Of a DNA stretch of 26,299 bases, positions 1 through 7,226 are shown piece by piece. Source of the DNA: Fibrobacter sp. UBA1765 (GTDB lineage: Bacteria > Fibrobacterota > Fibrobacteria > Fibrobacterales > Fibrobacteraceae); contig DCGZ01000091.1 in the NCBI GenBank assembly GCA_002314675.1, positions 59,522-85,820 of the forward strand, written 5' to 3'. Positions within the stretch are counted from its first letter, which is position 1. Every line of letters begins with the position of its first letter. Under the pieces are notes generated by a model. That model was not told where the DNA came from and ran no database searches. It worked only from the letters and a program-made list of their open reading frames with translations. Position numbers and translations under genes: made by a program.

Positions 1-2
1 AG

Positions 3-56
3 ATAGCCTACGAATGGGAATCGGAATCGAGAGAATCATCTAGCAAGGCTGCCTAA
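3..56 (+). CDS. Possible C-terminal tail of an upstream gene (partial)
   Basis: One frame is open from the left edge to a TAA at 54-56 and would encode 17 residues ending in ESSSKAA. Its codons (GAA four times, AAG, GCC) match the usage of the other genes here better than the competing frame that ends at 43. There is too little sequence to name a product, and it could be non-coding. Confidence 0.3.
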   Translation: MAYEWESESRESSSKAA

Positions 57-136
57 ATGCTTCCACACATGTTGATGATGCCTCTTTTTTTCTTGCAATT
101 TTTGTTTTTAGAATATAGATTTCTAAAGCGGTTTTT

Positions 137-160
137 TTTGCGGTAAGGGATTGCCGCAAA
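137..160 (+). terminator. Hairpin just upstream of the EAL gene
   Basis: The arms TTTGCGGTAA and TTGCCGCAAA pair over 10 bp (one G-U) around a GGGA loop, and TTTTATTTG follows. It could terminate the transcript of the gene ending at the left edge. It also lies downstream of a possible promoter (TTGCAA at 93-98 and TATAGA at 114-119), so it may instead be a leader hairpin of the EAL gene. Confidence 0.55.
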
Positions 161-185
161 TTTTATTTGTTTATGGGTGTTTTTT

Positions 186-1778
186 ATGATTAGTGCATCG
201 GAAGTTTTGGCGCTTGCTCCTGCCGCTATTGAAAACGGTGAATTTGTTGCATACTTTCAGCCTCAGTACAACCATTCCAATGGAATGATTGTTGGTGCCG
301 AAGCTCTTGTCCGTTGGATTTCTCCAAAGTATGGAATGATTTCTCCAGCAGATTTTATTCCAGTTCTTGAAGAAAACAACCTGATTCCAAAGCTGGACAC
401 TTGTGTGTTTGAACAGGCTTGCAAATTCCTAGCCCATAGCAAGGAATGCAATCTTCCGCTGCTACGCATTTCGGTAAACATTTCCCGTAATGATATTTGC
501 TGTGAAGGCTTTGTTGAAGGTCTTGATGCAATTCGTAAAAAGTATGGCGTAGACACAAAACATATCCATGTAGAAATTACAGAAACTGCAGCAGCAGTTG
601 GCGAAAAGGAAATCATTGATACTGTTAAAAAGTTCCATTCCCTTGGCTACATTGTAGAAATGGATGACTTTGGCAGTGGTTATTCTTCGCTGAATGTCCT
701 TAAGGATATCGAATTTGACGTTTTAAAACTTGACTTGAAGTTTATTTCTGGTTCCATTGGCAATGCCCGCGGGGGAACGATTCTAAGTTCCATTGTTCGC
801 ATGGCAAAATGGCTCAAGTTGCCAGTAATTGCTGAAGGCGTAGAAACCGTGGAACAGGCTGACTTTTTAAAGAGTGTCGGCTGCGATTATGTTCAGGGTT
901 ATCTTTATTCCAAGCCAATTCCGCAAGCGGATTACGAGGCCTTGCTGAACAAGTCTAACGTTGGCGCAGTTGTTCCTCAAGTGGACTTTTATGCAACAAT
1001 CAAGTCTGGCAAGTTCTGGAATCCGGATTCGCTTGAGACCTTGATTTTTAGCAACTTTGTGGGTGCTGCAGCAATCTTCGATGTTCATGACAACAAGGTT
1101 GAAGTCTTGCGCGTTAACCAAAAATATTTGCGCGAATTCGGCATGAACCTTACAGAAAAGGAAACCATTGCTCTAGATCCTTTGTCTACCATGAACGAAG
1201 AAAACCAGAAAATATTCCTGGACATGTTGAACAGGGCTGCAGAAACAAGGGATGAAGAAGAATGTGAAACTTGGCGATGCATCCATTCCGGTTGTTGCGG
1301 TACAGAAAACTTCTGCATTCGTAGTTCGGCTCGCCTGATTGGCGAAAGTGCTGCGAGCCGTTTGTTCTACATAATGGTCAGGAACATTACCAAGGAAAAA
1401 CTTGTTCTTGAAAGCATGCAGACCACGGAACGTCGCTTTAAGGCTGCAAGTGAACAGGCAAATATTTACTTCTGGGAATATGATATTTTGACCAAGGAAA
1501 TGCGTCCGTGCTTCCGTTGCCAGCGTGATCTTGGTGCGCCGCCACTTGTGCGCAATTACCCGGAACCGTTCTTTGAAAATGGAATCTTCCCACCGGACTA
1601 TGCCGATATGTACCGTGAAATGATGCGCAAGGTGGATTCAGGAATTGGCAGTATCGAGGCTGTAATTCCGTTGACAGCCAATAGGATTCCGTTCCATGTG
1701 CGTTATACCACCGAGTTTGATGAAGTTGGCCGTCCGATCAAGGCTTATGGCTCGGCAACCTTAGTCGTTGACAAGTAA
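186..1778 (+). CDS. EAL-domain c-di-GMP phosphodiesterase with C-terminal PAS-like domains
   Basis: Predicted cytoplasmic enzyme that hydrolyses the second messenger c-di-GMP to pGpG. Numbered from an alternative GTG at 177, the EAL domain covers about residues 15-258 and keeps the family's catalytic signature: EAL at 42-44, N101, E133, the pair D163-D164 in DDFGSGYSS, K184, E220 in AEGVET and Q240. No GGDEF domain is present. Residues about 280-405 and 425-530 look like two PAS-type sensory folds; the first contains a Cys-rich stretch (SGCCGTENFC) and the second a CFRC motif. Most EAL proteins carry sensors N-terminal to the EAL domain, so this order is less common. I prefer ATG 186; the GTG at 177 is the other option, and neither has a good ribosome-binding site. 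The 3' end overlaps the convergent transporter remnant by 41 bp. The EAL assignment is firm; the PAS assignment is moderate. Confidence 0.93.
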   Translation: MISASEVLALAPAAIENGEFVAYFQPQYNHSNGMIVGAEALVRWISPKYGMISPADFIPVLEENNLIPKLDTCVFEQACKFLAHSKECNLPLLRISVNISRNDICCEGFVEGLDAIRKKYGVDTKHIHVEITETAAAVGEKEIIDTVKKFHSLGYIVEMDDFGSGYSSLNVLKDIEFDVLKLDLKFISGSIGNARGGTILSSIVRMAKWLKLPVIAEGVETVEQADFLKSVGCDYVQGYLYSKPIPQADYEALLNKSNVGAVVPQVDFYATIKSGKFWNPDSLETLIFSNFVGAAAIFDVHDNKVEVLRVNQKYLREFGMNLTEKETIALDPLSTMNEENQKIFLDMLNRAAETRDEEECETWRCIHSGCCGTENFCIRSSARLIGESAASRLFYIMVRNITKEKLVLESMQTTERRFKAASEQANIYFWEYDILTKEMRPCFRCQRDLGAPPLVRNYPEPFFENGIFPPDYADMYREMMRKVDSGIGSIEAVIPLTANRIPFHVRYTTEFDEVGRPIKAYGSATLVVDK

Positions 1779-2169
1779 TACTTGCATAACATATGAGGCA
1801 ACCTCCGATGAGGTTGCCTATTGTAATTACAAGGAGCCTGAGCAGTGTGTCTACCAGCATGCTTGCTGAAGTGCCCTTGAAACAGTTGATTGCAAAGTAG
1901 AACATGTCTGCAATGCAGTGTTCAAAACCGCAAAGAATGAACGCCATTACCGGGAGTACCACGATGAGCGGATTTGTTGTACGCTTGTAGCCTTCGACTG
2001 CAATGTACATGAGCATACCGCAGAAGATTCCAAGGATAAGCAAGCTCGGTAGGGTATCAAAGAGGGGCGGAAATAAATAGCTTAATTTTAATTCTGGTAT
2101 CCTTGGGGTGTTGATGTCGAATGTGCGACCAAGGTGTTCCCGTATTAGTAGAATAATGATGAATTTCAT
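1738..2169 (-). pseudogene. Formate/nitrite transporter (FNT) family, C-terminal half only
   Basis: This 143-residue open frame matches the second half of FNT channels, which normally have about 260-280 residues and six membrane helices. Residues 41-60, 67-95 and 107-131 are hydrophobic and correspond to helices 4-6. Family motifs are visible: GIFCG at 48-52, GFEH at 81-84 with IADMF after it, and TIGNLIGG at 116-123. Nothing resembling helices 1-3 lies upstream: the frame hits a stop at 2251-2253 and the DNA is AT-rich and non-coding. The ATG falls at the edge of a repeat also found at 10632, so the 5' half may have been lost by rearrangement. No ribosome-binding site is seen. I call it a truncated remnant; a half-length protein that assembles as a dimer is possible but less likely. 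The family is fairly sure, its activity doubtful. Confidence 0.68.
1796..1819. terminator. Perfect palindrome after the EAL gene, inside the FNT codons
   Basis: AGGCAACCTC and GAGGTTGCCT form a perfect 10-bp stem with a CGAT loop, 18 bp after the EAL stop codon. It is followed by ATTGTAATT, not by a clean T run. On the minus strand the same bases encode the conserved GNLIGG motif of the FNT frame, so the terminator role is only a suggestion. Confidence 0.5.
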
Positions 2170-2223
2170 TTTGAAACGGTCTTGAAAATAGACTTTTGAG
2201 TTTTTTTGAAGCAGGGGAGCTTT
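2163..2223 (+). repeat. Copy 1 of a ~60-bp hairpin repeat (partner at 10632-10697)
   Basis: It shares ATTTCATTTTGAAACG at its left end and TTTTGAAGCAG.GG.GCTTT at its right end with 10632-10697, in the same orientation. Between them is a weak hairpin, CTTGAAA with TTTTGAG as RNA including G-U pairs, followed by a T run. The other copy has a perfect stem at the same place. The FNT start codon lies at the left edge. Confidence 0.6.
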
Positions 2224-2279
2224 GAAAATGATGAGGCTTTGTTGAAGCAGTTACAAACTTGGAATTTTGATACGGTAGT

Positions 2280-2310
2280 CTCTATATAATACGTGTTGTA
2301 TTATATAGAG
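2280..2310. promoter_or_regulatory. 13-bp perfect inverted repeat, candidate operator
   Basis: The arms CTCTATATAATAC and GTATTATATAGAG are perfectly complementary with a GTGTT spacer. A near copy with the same 5-bp spacing lies at 10544-10572. Each arm contains TATAAT on one strand, so it could be an operator for a dimeric regulator or overlap a promoter. The regulated gene is uncertain: it is 110 bp upstream of the carbohydrate-binding-like gene and upstream of the FNT remnant. Confidence 0.55.
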
Positions 2311-2361
2311 CCGAAATGAGAACTAAAATAAAAAAAGATTGAATTTTGCGTTTTTGAACTA

Positions 2362-2390
2362 TTGAAAATGTTTTTTGAAATACGTATATT
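2362..2390 (+). promoter_or_regulatory. Predicted promoter of the carbohydrate-binding-like gene
   Basis: TTGAAA at 2362-2367 and TATATT at 2385-2390 are separated by 17 bp, giving a leader of roughly 25 bases before ATG 2421. The leader carries a strong ribosome-binding site, AGGAGG at 2411-2416. Confidence 0.6.
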
Positions 2391-2420
2391 TTTTTTAATA
2401 TTTTAGTCCAAGGAGGCTGT

Positions 2421-3740
2421 ATGAAAAAAATGTTTCTCACTGCGTTGGCTATTGCACCTTTTGCATTTGCCGATGTTTTGATTGAAGACTTTGAAAAGGA
2501 TGACCGTGTTTCACTCCTTAGCGATAAGGATGTATGGTTTGTTTATACGGATTCCGCCGATGTCGGGTGCGCGACGTATTTCGATTATTATGAAGAAAAA
2601 AATTTAAAGAAGGAATACCCGGAACCTTGCTCCAAGATTAATACAGTCTTTTATGATTTGCAGTTTACTGACTGGTCCTTTGAACCTCGTAAATTCCGCT
2701 ACGAAAACGAGGATGGTGAAATGGTTGATACCACCATGTATTTCCCATTGAGAACGGAGAGCCCGTTTACTGCGGCTGACCGAAAGGCTGAAGGTCCTGC
2801 TGTTGCGACGCTTACGGTAAACGAAACAAAAGTCGGTGGTTTTTTCTATGAGTTTGGCGAATCGCAGTTGATGATGACTCCTACTCCTACCGGTTACAAT
2901 ATTGCAGAACCTAATTACTGGTTTGTGCCGTATGTAGCGATGGGCTTAAAGACTTCTGGAAATGGTGTGGAATATGACCTGAGCAAATGTAAGGGAATTT
3001 CGTACAAGTACCGTGGCGAGGCTCACAGGTTCCGTGCCGACATGAGCACGATTACAGATAATAATTACCATGCAAAGACTGTTAGCGCTTCGAAGGCGTT
3101 GAGCAATGCGGCGTATGGCGGAACCACAAAAATGGTTCAAGGCTTTAGCACTGTCACCGTTCTTTGGTCGCAACTAACTCAAGAAAATTGGGGCGTTAAG
3201 AAAACTTTTAATGCTTCCAAGGTGTTTCAGCTTGTGTGGGAACTGAAGGGCGGTAATGAGGACCAGAACCCATACGGTTCCACAACAACGAATAACCTGT
3301 TTGACAAGCGCATTGTTGGCATTTCTTCTGATTTCGGGGATCTCGTGATTGATGATGTAACTTGTGTTACAACAGTTGCTTCTGATACGGAAATTCCTGT
3401 AGGCCCAAGAAGCAGTTCTTCTGCAAGAAGTTCTTCAAGTGCGAAATCTTCTTCAAGCGTAACTTCTTCAAGTTCCATGGAAGAACCTGAAGCTGTTGCC
3501 ATGAATCATGCCCTTACTTCGAATATTAGCGTTCAAAGGCATATCGATGGCCTTTCCGTTAATGTGCAGAATCCGGCTAAGGTCATGTTTTTTGATCAGC
3601 AAGGCAGATTGATGAGCGCTACCGTTGAATTGAATGCAGGTTCCAACTTTGTGCCATTTGGCGATATGGCAAAGGGCATGTATGTTGTGGTTGTCAAGAG
3701 CAATAGCGAATCTAGAAGCTTAAAGATTTTAATAAAGTAA
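2421..3740 (+). CDS. Secreted carbohydrate-binding-like protein with Ser linker and sorting tail
   Basis: This 439-residue protein is probably exported. It has an N-terminal signal peptide with likely cleavage after AFA at residues 15-17. The mature part opens with DVLIEDFE, and residues about 18-325 look like a galactose-binding-like beta-sandwich of the CIA30/CBM11 type: YHAKTVSAS, a VTVLWSQLTQENWG segment and a closing VIDDVTC are typical of such modules in Fibrobacter surface proteins. Residues 332-352 are a short Ser linker (SSSS blocks). The last ~75 residues (VMFFDQQGR, GMYVVVVKS, ILIK end) resemble a type IX secretion/sorting domain. No catalytic module is evident, so binding of plant polysaccharide is an inference from the fold. 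AGGAGG lies 5 bp before the ATG, fixing the start. It ends just before a bidirectional terminator shared with the FISUMP operon. Confidence 0.85.
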   Translation: MKKMFLTALAIAPFAFADVLIEDFEKDDRVSLLSDKDVWFVYTDSADVGCATYFDYYEEKNLKKEYPEPCSKINTVFYDLQFTDWSFEPRKFRYENEDGEMVDTTMYFPLRTESPFTAADRKAEGPAVATLTVNETKVGGFFYEFGESQLMMTPTPTGYNIAEPNYWFVPYVAMGLKTSGNGVEYDLSKCKGISYKYRGEAHRFRADMSTITDNNYHAKTVSASKALSNAAYGGTTKMVQGFSTVTVLWSQLTQENWGVKKTFNASKVFQLVWELKGGNEDQNPYGSTTTNNLFDKRIVGISSDFGDLVIDDVTCVTTVASDTEIPVGPRSSSSARSSSSAKSSSSVTSSSSMEEPEAVAMNHALTSNISVQRHIDGLSVNVQNPAKVMFFDQQGRLMSATVELNAGSNFVPFGDMAKGMYVVVVKSNSESRSLKILIK

Positions 3741-3777
3741 AGGCTTCGTGATAGATTAATCGAATTATTGATTCATG

Positions 3778-3805
3778 CGAAAGGCTCCTTTTCAGGAGCC
3801 TTTCG
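3778..3805. terminator. Bidirectional terminator between convergent genes
   Basis: CGAAAGGCTCCT and AGGAGCCTTTCG form a perfect 12-bp stem with a TTTC loop, followed by a T-rich run on the plus strand. It lies 37 bp after the plus-strand gene and directly next to the stop of the minus-strand FISUMP gene (TAA at 3807-3809), so it can serve both. Confidence 0.85.
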
Positions 3806-3806
3806 T

Positions 3807-5053
3807 TTAATTACTTTCTTCTCTTGGTGAATTCATCATGCAGCGAACAAATTGATTATGAAACTTTACCATGCTGTAAAATTCTGCAGTGTGATCGGTT
3901 GAAAAATACACGCAGAATGCGTCGCAGGGGTACATCTTGACTAGTGTGGATGTCCATAAACACCCTGGCAAAATAGATAAGCCGTATATGTTCTTGCCAC
4001 CATAATCTTTTTCCTCCCTGTAATCGCTGTCGATCCAGCCGTCAGCCGATTTTAGATGTAACCCTGCAGTTTCCATACCGCCGACAAATTCAAAAAGTTC
4101 TTCGTAGTTTTGTTTGGTGGGCAAATGCCAACCATTCGGGCAGACGCCTTGGGGGTTTTGTTGATTGTATTTCGGTGCGTATACCCAGAAGTTTATGGTA
4201 TTTCCATAGCCTGCGCCTTGCATTGTTGTAGAATAGACTGCTGCGGAATCTACCGCTGCGGGCCAGGTATACCATCGGCCTGATTCATCGCAAACTTCAT
4301 TGCCCTCATAACATCCGTTCCCAAAGACAACGCGTTCGCCGTCCCTATAGATTTTATACATAAAGTCCAGGTTCTGGGCCATCCAAGTCTGTTCGCCGAT
4401 TTTTATGGTGTTGTATACATGCTTGTTGCGAATGTCCAAAATTTCACCGTATTCGCCCTTTGCCAGAAGTTCCTGATTCAAGTATTCTGTTGAGGAACAG
4501 GTGTATCTGCTGCAGTCGTAGGTGCCTAGGGGCATTACCGGGGGCGGGCTTTGGCTGGAGTTTGACAATGCTTCACTAGAGCTGGATTCCACAGAACTTG
4601 AACTGGGCTGGATTTCTTCTGTAGAGGACGAAGTTGCCGAGGATGAATATTCTTCGGCTTCGCTGGAACAGGAATCATCTTCTTTGGAACTGTCGTTACT
4701 GGCGGACGACTGTGGTTCTGAACTGGAGCTTGAACTTGCGTAGGCTTCGCTGCTAGAGCTGGACTTGGCGTCTACACTGGAACTAGATTTGTTCTTTTCT
4801 TCATCCTTTGACGAGGAACTCGTCTCCTTGTCGGAAATCCAGCTTGTTCCATCGCATTCGTAGTAGGCGTCATCATTTTCCACAAAAATGATGACGCCCT
4901 TTCTATCGGAAACGCATTTTCCCAGATTGTAGATGGTTTCTACTCGATCATTTTTGGAGTTCTCGTTTTCCGAGGCCGATGTGGAGAATCTCCACAGGAT
5001 AGAAGAAGCATGCTTCCGACAGAAGCTACTAGCGTTAGTCCTACAAAGCGCAT
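3807..5053 (-). pseudogene. FISUMP-domain lipoprotein with a one-base frameshift after the signal peptide
   Basis: Fourth and last gene of the FISUMP cluster. ATG at 5051-5053 follows AGGAG (5060-5064) by about 6 bp and begins a lipoprotein signal, MRFVGLTLVASVGSML then LLSCGDS, with the lipid-attached Cys at residue 20. After GDS this frame runs into a stop, while the mature protein continues in the next frame as STSASENENS, which aligns with the CGxDSST start of its neighbours. One base missing near 4985 explains this. The rest is intact (about 415 residues in all): a two-cysteine module (IYNLGKC to YECDG), a Ser/Glu-rich linker, and a FISUMP domain with IGEQTWMAQNLDF, CPNGWHLPT and a VRCMM near the end. 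The longer frame starting at 5093 lacks a signal peptide and overlaps the previous gene, so I do not accept it. Either a real loss of function or a sequencing error. Confidence 0.8.
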
Positions 5054-5077
5054 AATAGGCTCCTGCTTTTTTTAGAA

Positions 5078-7198
5078 TTAGTCCTTGACGCAACGAAGGG
5101 CGAATCCACGATCCTTTTCATTGTACGAGGAAGCATAACTGTCTAAGATGGATCCTCTGTAGTCAAGATACCAATAAACGGCACCGGTGTATTTTGTAGC
5201 TTCTGTTGCACTCCAGAAGTTTGCAAAATATCCCTCGTCGTCAAAAGCGTATCTGCTAAAGCTTTCTCTTGGATCTGCATATTTACCATAATAAGCGCCT
5301 GTTGCAATGGCCGAGAATCCGTAGGAATCCTCGGATGGCTTGCTACTGTATGAGTACGGATACCATCCCTTGGAGGACTTCATAATTCCGGTGTAGGCAC
5401 CAGTAGAACTACCTTCCATTTTCGAAATGTAGTTTTTCACCTGAGTCCATTCAGCGGTGGTGGGAACGTGCCAACCATTGGGGCAAATTCCCCTGTGAGG
5501 ATTTTCAATTAGGTCTTCGGTGGTCATCTTTGCATACTTAGGATCCAAATTCATTACTGCAGTCCAGGTATAAAGACGTCCGCCTACGTCGCAGTTGGCC
5601 TCTACGTTCTTGTAGCACCAGCTGTTGTCGACAAGGTTTGAATTGCTCTTGTCGTAGTAATTCAGGTTTTCTGCCATCCATGTCTGCAAGCCGATTTCTG
5701 TAGTTTTATAGGTCTTGCCATCGCGTGAATCCTTAAGAGTTCCGTACTGATAGTTTGGATTCAAATAGTATTCCTTCGGGTGGTCGTAAATGGTTGAAAT
5801 TCGCCAGTTGCCGTTTCCGCCGTCGCAAACATATTCTGTTTCACGGTCATACGCATCAAAGATAGATGCAAAAGTTCCTTTTAGGGATGCTGTACAGTTT
5901 TTTTCGAGTCTATTTTCAGTGGTGGTGGGGTAGCGCCATTTGGCGTCGTCGCAAATGTAGAATTTGCCCAGGTTGTCGCTGTAGGCATTTGTCATCTTGA
6001 TTTTCTCGCCGTCGCGTTCGCTGTCGCAAACGCCGATGTCATATACATTGCCGACAAAAATGCTGATGTACTTTTCAAAGTTTGGAACAGTTCCACCAAG
6101 TTCTTCAAGTTGTGTCCTTGTATTGGAGAACTTTCTTGTGGTATCCATGGCCCAGTCAGCAGTGGTTACCTTGGCTGCGGAATCGTTCCATTTACCGTCA
6201 TCTTCAAAATCTGTTGCAAGAAGTGTCAGGCGGCTTGTCATGTCTGCATCGCTTAAGTTGCTTTGCAAGAGGATTGATGCGGCCAGAAGCTTTGCATCAT
6301 CTTCTGTGGTTCCGAAAATGGAGAGGTCTTCAAAGGCGTGATTGTTGGTAGGCCAGCCGAAGGCTGCAAGGATTTCCTTTTCTGCCTGCGATTTGGCTGC
6401 TGGAACGTTCTTGAACTTTCCACTTTCGACAAAAAGATTTACAATTCTCTTGTGTGTCAAATGTCCAAGAACATTTACGTTTGCCGAGGTTCTACCGTTT
6501 AAGTCAATCATTGACTTTAAAGCCATTTGATTAGCTGTCTTTTTTGCGGTGTTTTCGTTGTAATAGTAGCCGTTTGCCTGGAGCATGGCGTATTGACTTT
6601 TGAGAGTCACCTTGGTTGATGTGTATGCACCGAGATCGGTTGAAACTTCCCAGTCAAAGGACGTTCCTGTTGGATCAAGGACTTCGTCAAGTTCAGAAAG
6701 CTTGATAGTAGAACCTGATGCGTACGGGCCCTTTTCGGCAACGCCAGTGAACGTCATCTTGGTGATAGCGACATTTTCTACAACTTTGTCCGAAGGGACT
6801 ACACTGGAACTGGATTCCTTGATGCTGCTGGAACTTGTCGTGGAACTGCTAGATGAATTCGGATGATCCTTGCTATCGCTAGAAGATTCAACTTTCGATG
6901 AAGATGAGGTTTCCTTTGAGTCGGAGGATTTTTCTGTAGATGTATTTTCTCCCTTGGAGCCAGAAGACTTTGGTTCGCCAAGATTATTCCAATGCTGTCC
7001 ATCACAAACATAGTCTGCATTTTCATCTTCGACAAGAATGATTTCACCCTTTCTTTCGGAATCGCATTTGCCCAGGTCGTAGATGGATTCTACCTTGGTG
7101 CTGGAATTCCCGTTTTCTTCTGTTTTGGCTCCCGTGGAGGAATCTTCTCCGCAGGCAGCAAGCAATAACGCAGTGCTTAAAGAAATAAGTTTCTTCAT
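5078..7198 (-). CDS. FISUMP-domain lipoprotein, large type (706 aa)
   Basis: Predicted outer-membrane or surface lipoprotein. The signal MKKLISLSTALLLAAC has its lipobox Cys at residue 16. Then follow: a two-cysteine module (IYDLGKC to YVCDG, about 38-70); a polyserine linker (about 75-137); a ~230-residue central domain with FTGVAEKGP, NVLGHLTHKR and HAFEDLSIFG; two further diverged two-cysteine modules (VYDIGVC, EYVCDGG); and a C-terminal FISUMP domain (about 480-706) with RDGKTYKT, QTWMAENLNY, CPNGWHVP, FWSATE and an LRCVKD end. The domain's function is not known to me; surface binding is a guess. ATG 7198 is preferred over an in-frame GTG at 7204 because GAGGTG at 7202-7207 serves as its ribosome-binding site. 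A close full-length paralogue lies at 8291-10447, pointing to tandem duplication. Confidence 0.9.
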   Translation of the reverse strand: MKKLISLSTALLLAACGEDSSTGAKTEENGNSSTKVESIYDLGKCDSERKGEIILVEDENADYVCDGQHWNNLGEPKSSGSKGENTSTEKSSDSKETSSSSKVESSSDSKDHPNSSSSSTTSSSSIKESSSSVVPSDKVVENVAITKMTFTGVAEKGPYASGSTIKLSELDEVLDPTGTSFDWEVSTDLGAYTSTKVTLKSQYAMLQANGYYYNENTAKKTANQMALKSMIDLNGRTSANVNVLGHLTHKRIVNLFVESGKFKNVPAAKSQAEKEILAAFGWPTNNHAFEDLSIFGTTEDDAKLLAASILLQSNLSDADMTSRLTLLATDFEDDGKWNDSAAKVTTADWAMDTTRKFSNTRTQLEELGGTVPNFEKYISIFVGNVYDIGVCDSERDGEKIKMTNAYSDNLGKFYICDDAKWRYPTTTENRLEKNCTASLKGTFASIFDAYDRETEYVCDGGNGNWRISTIYDHPKEYYLNPNYQYGTLKDSRDGKTYKTTEIGLQTWMAENLNYYDKSNSNLVDNSWCYKNVEANCDVGGRLYTWTAVMNLDPKYAKMTTEDLIENPHRGICPNGWHVPTTAEWTQVKNYISKMEGSSTGAYTGIMKSSKGWYPYSYSSKPSEDSYGFSAIATGAYYGKYADPRESFSRYAFDDEGYFANFWSATEATKYTGAVYWYLDYRGSILDSYASSYNEKDRGFALRCVKD

Positions 7199-7226
7199 AC
7201 CCACCTCATTTTTTTATTTATTGTTT

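Noticed and set aside
2..43. Alternative left-edge frame ending at 43 (contains MGIGIERII)
   Set aside because: It resembles a tRNA-synthetase-like end only slightly and uses codons (CTA, CGA, AGA) that are uncommon in the other genes here.
4980..4996. Programmed ribosomal frameshift at the FISUMP signal junction
   Set aside because: The junction has no slippery heptamer or obvious downstream structure, so a plain one-base deletion or sequencing error is simpler.
5054..5093. Start of the last FISUMP gene at 5093
   Set aside because: That frame lacks a signal peptide and overlaps the previous gene. The true start at 5053 has a ribosome-binding site and a lipobox but is in another frame.
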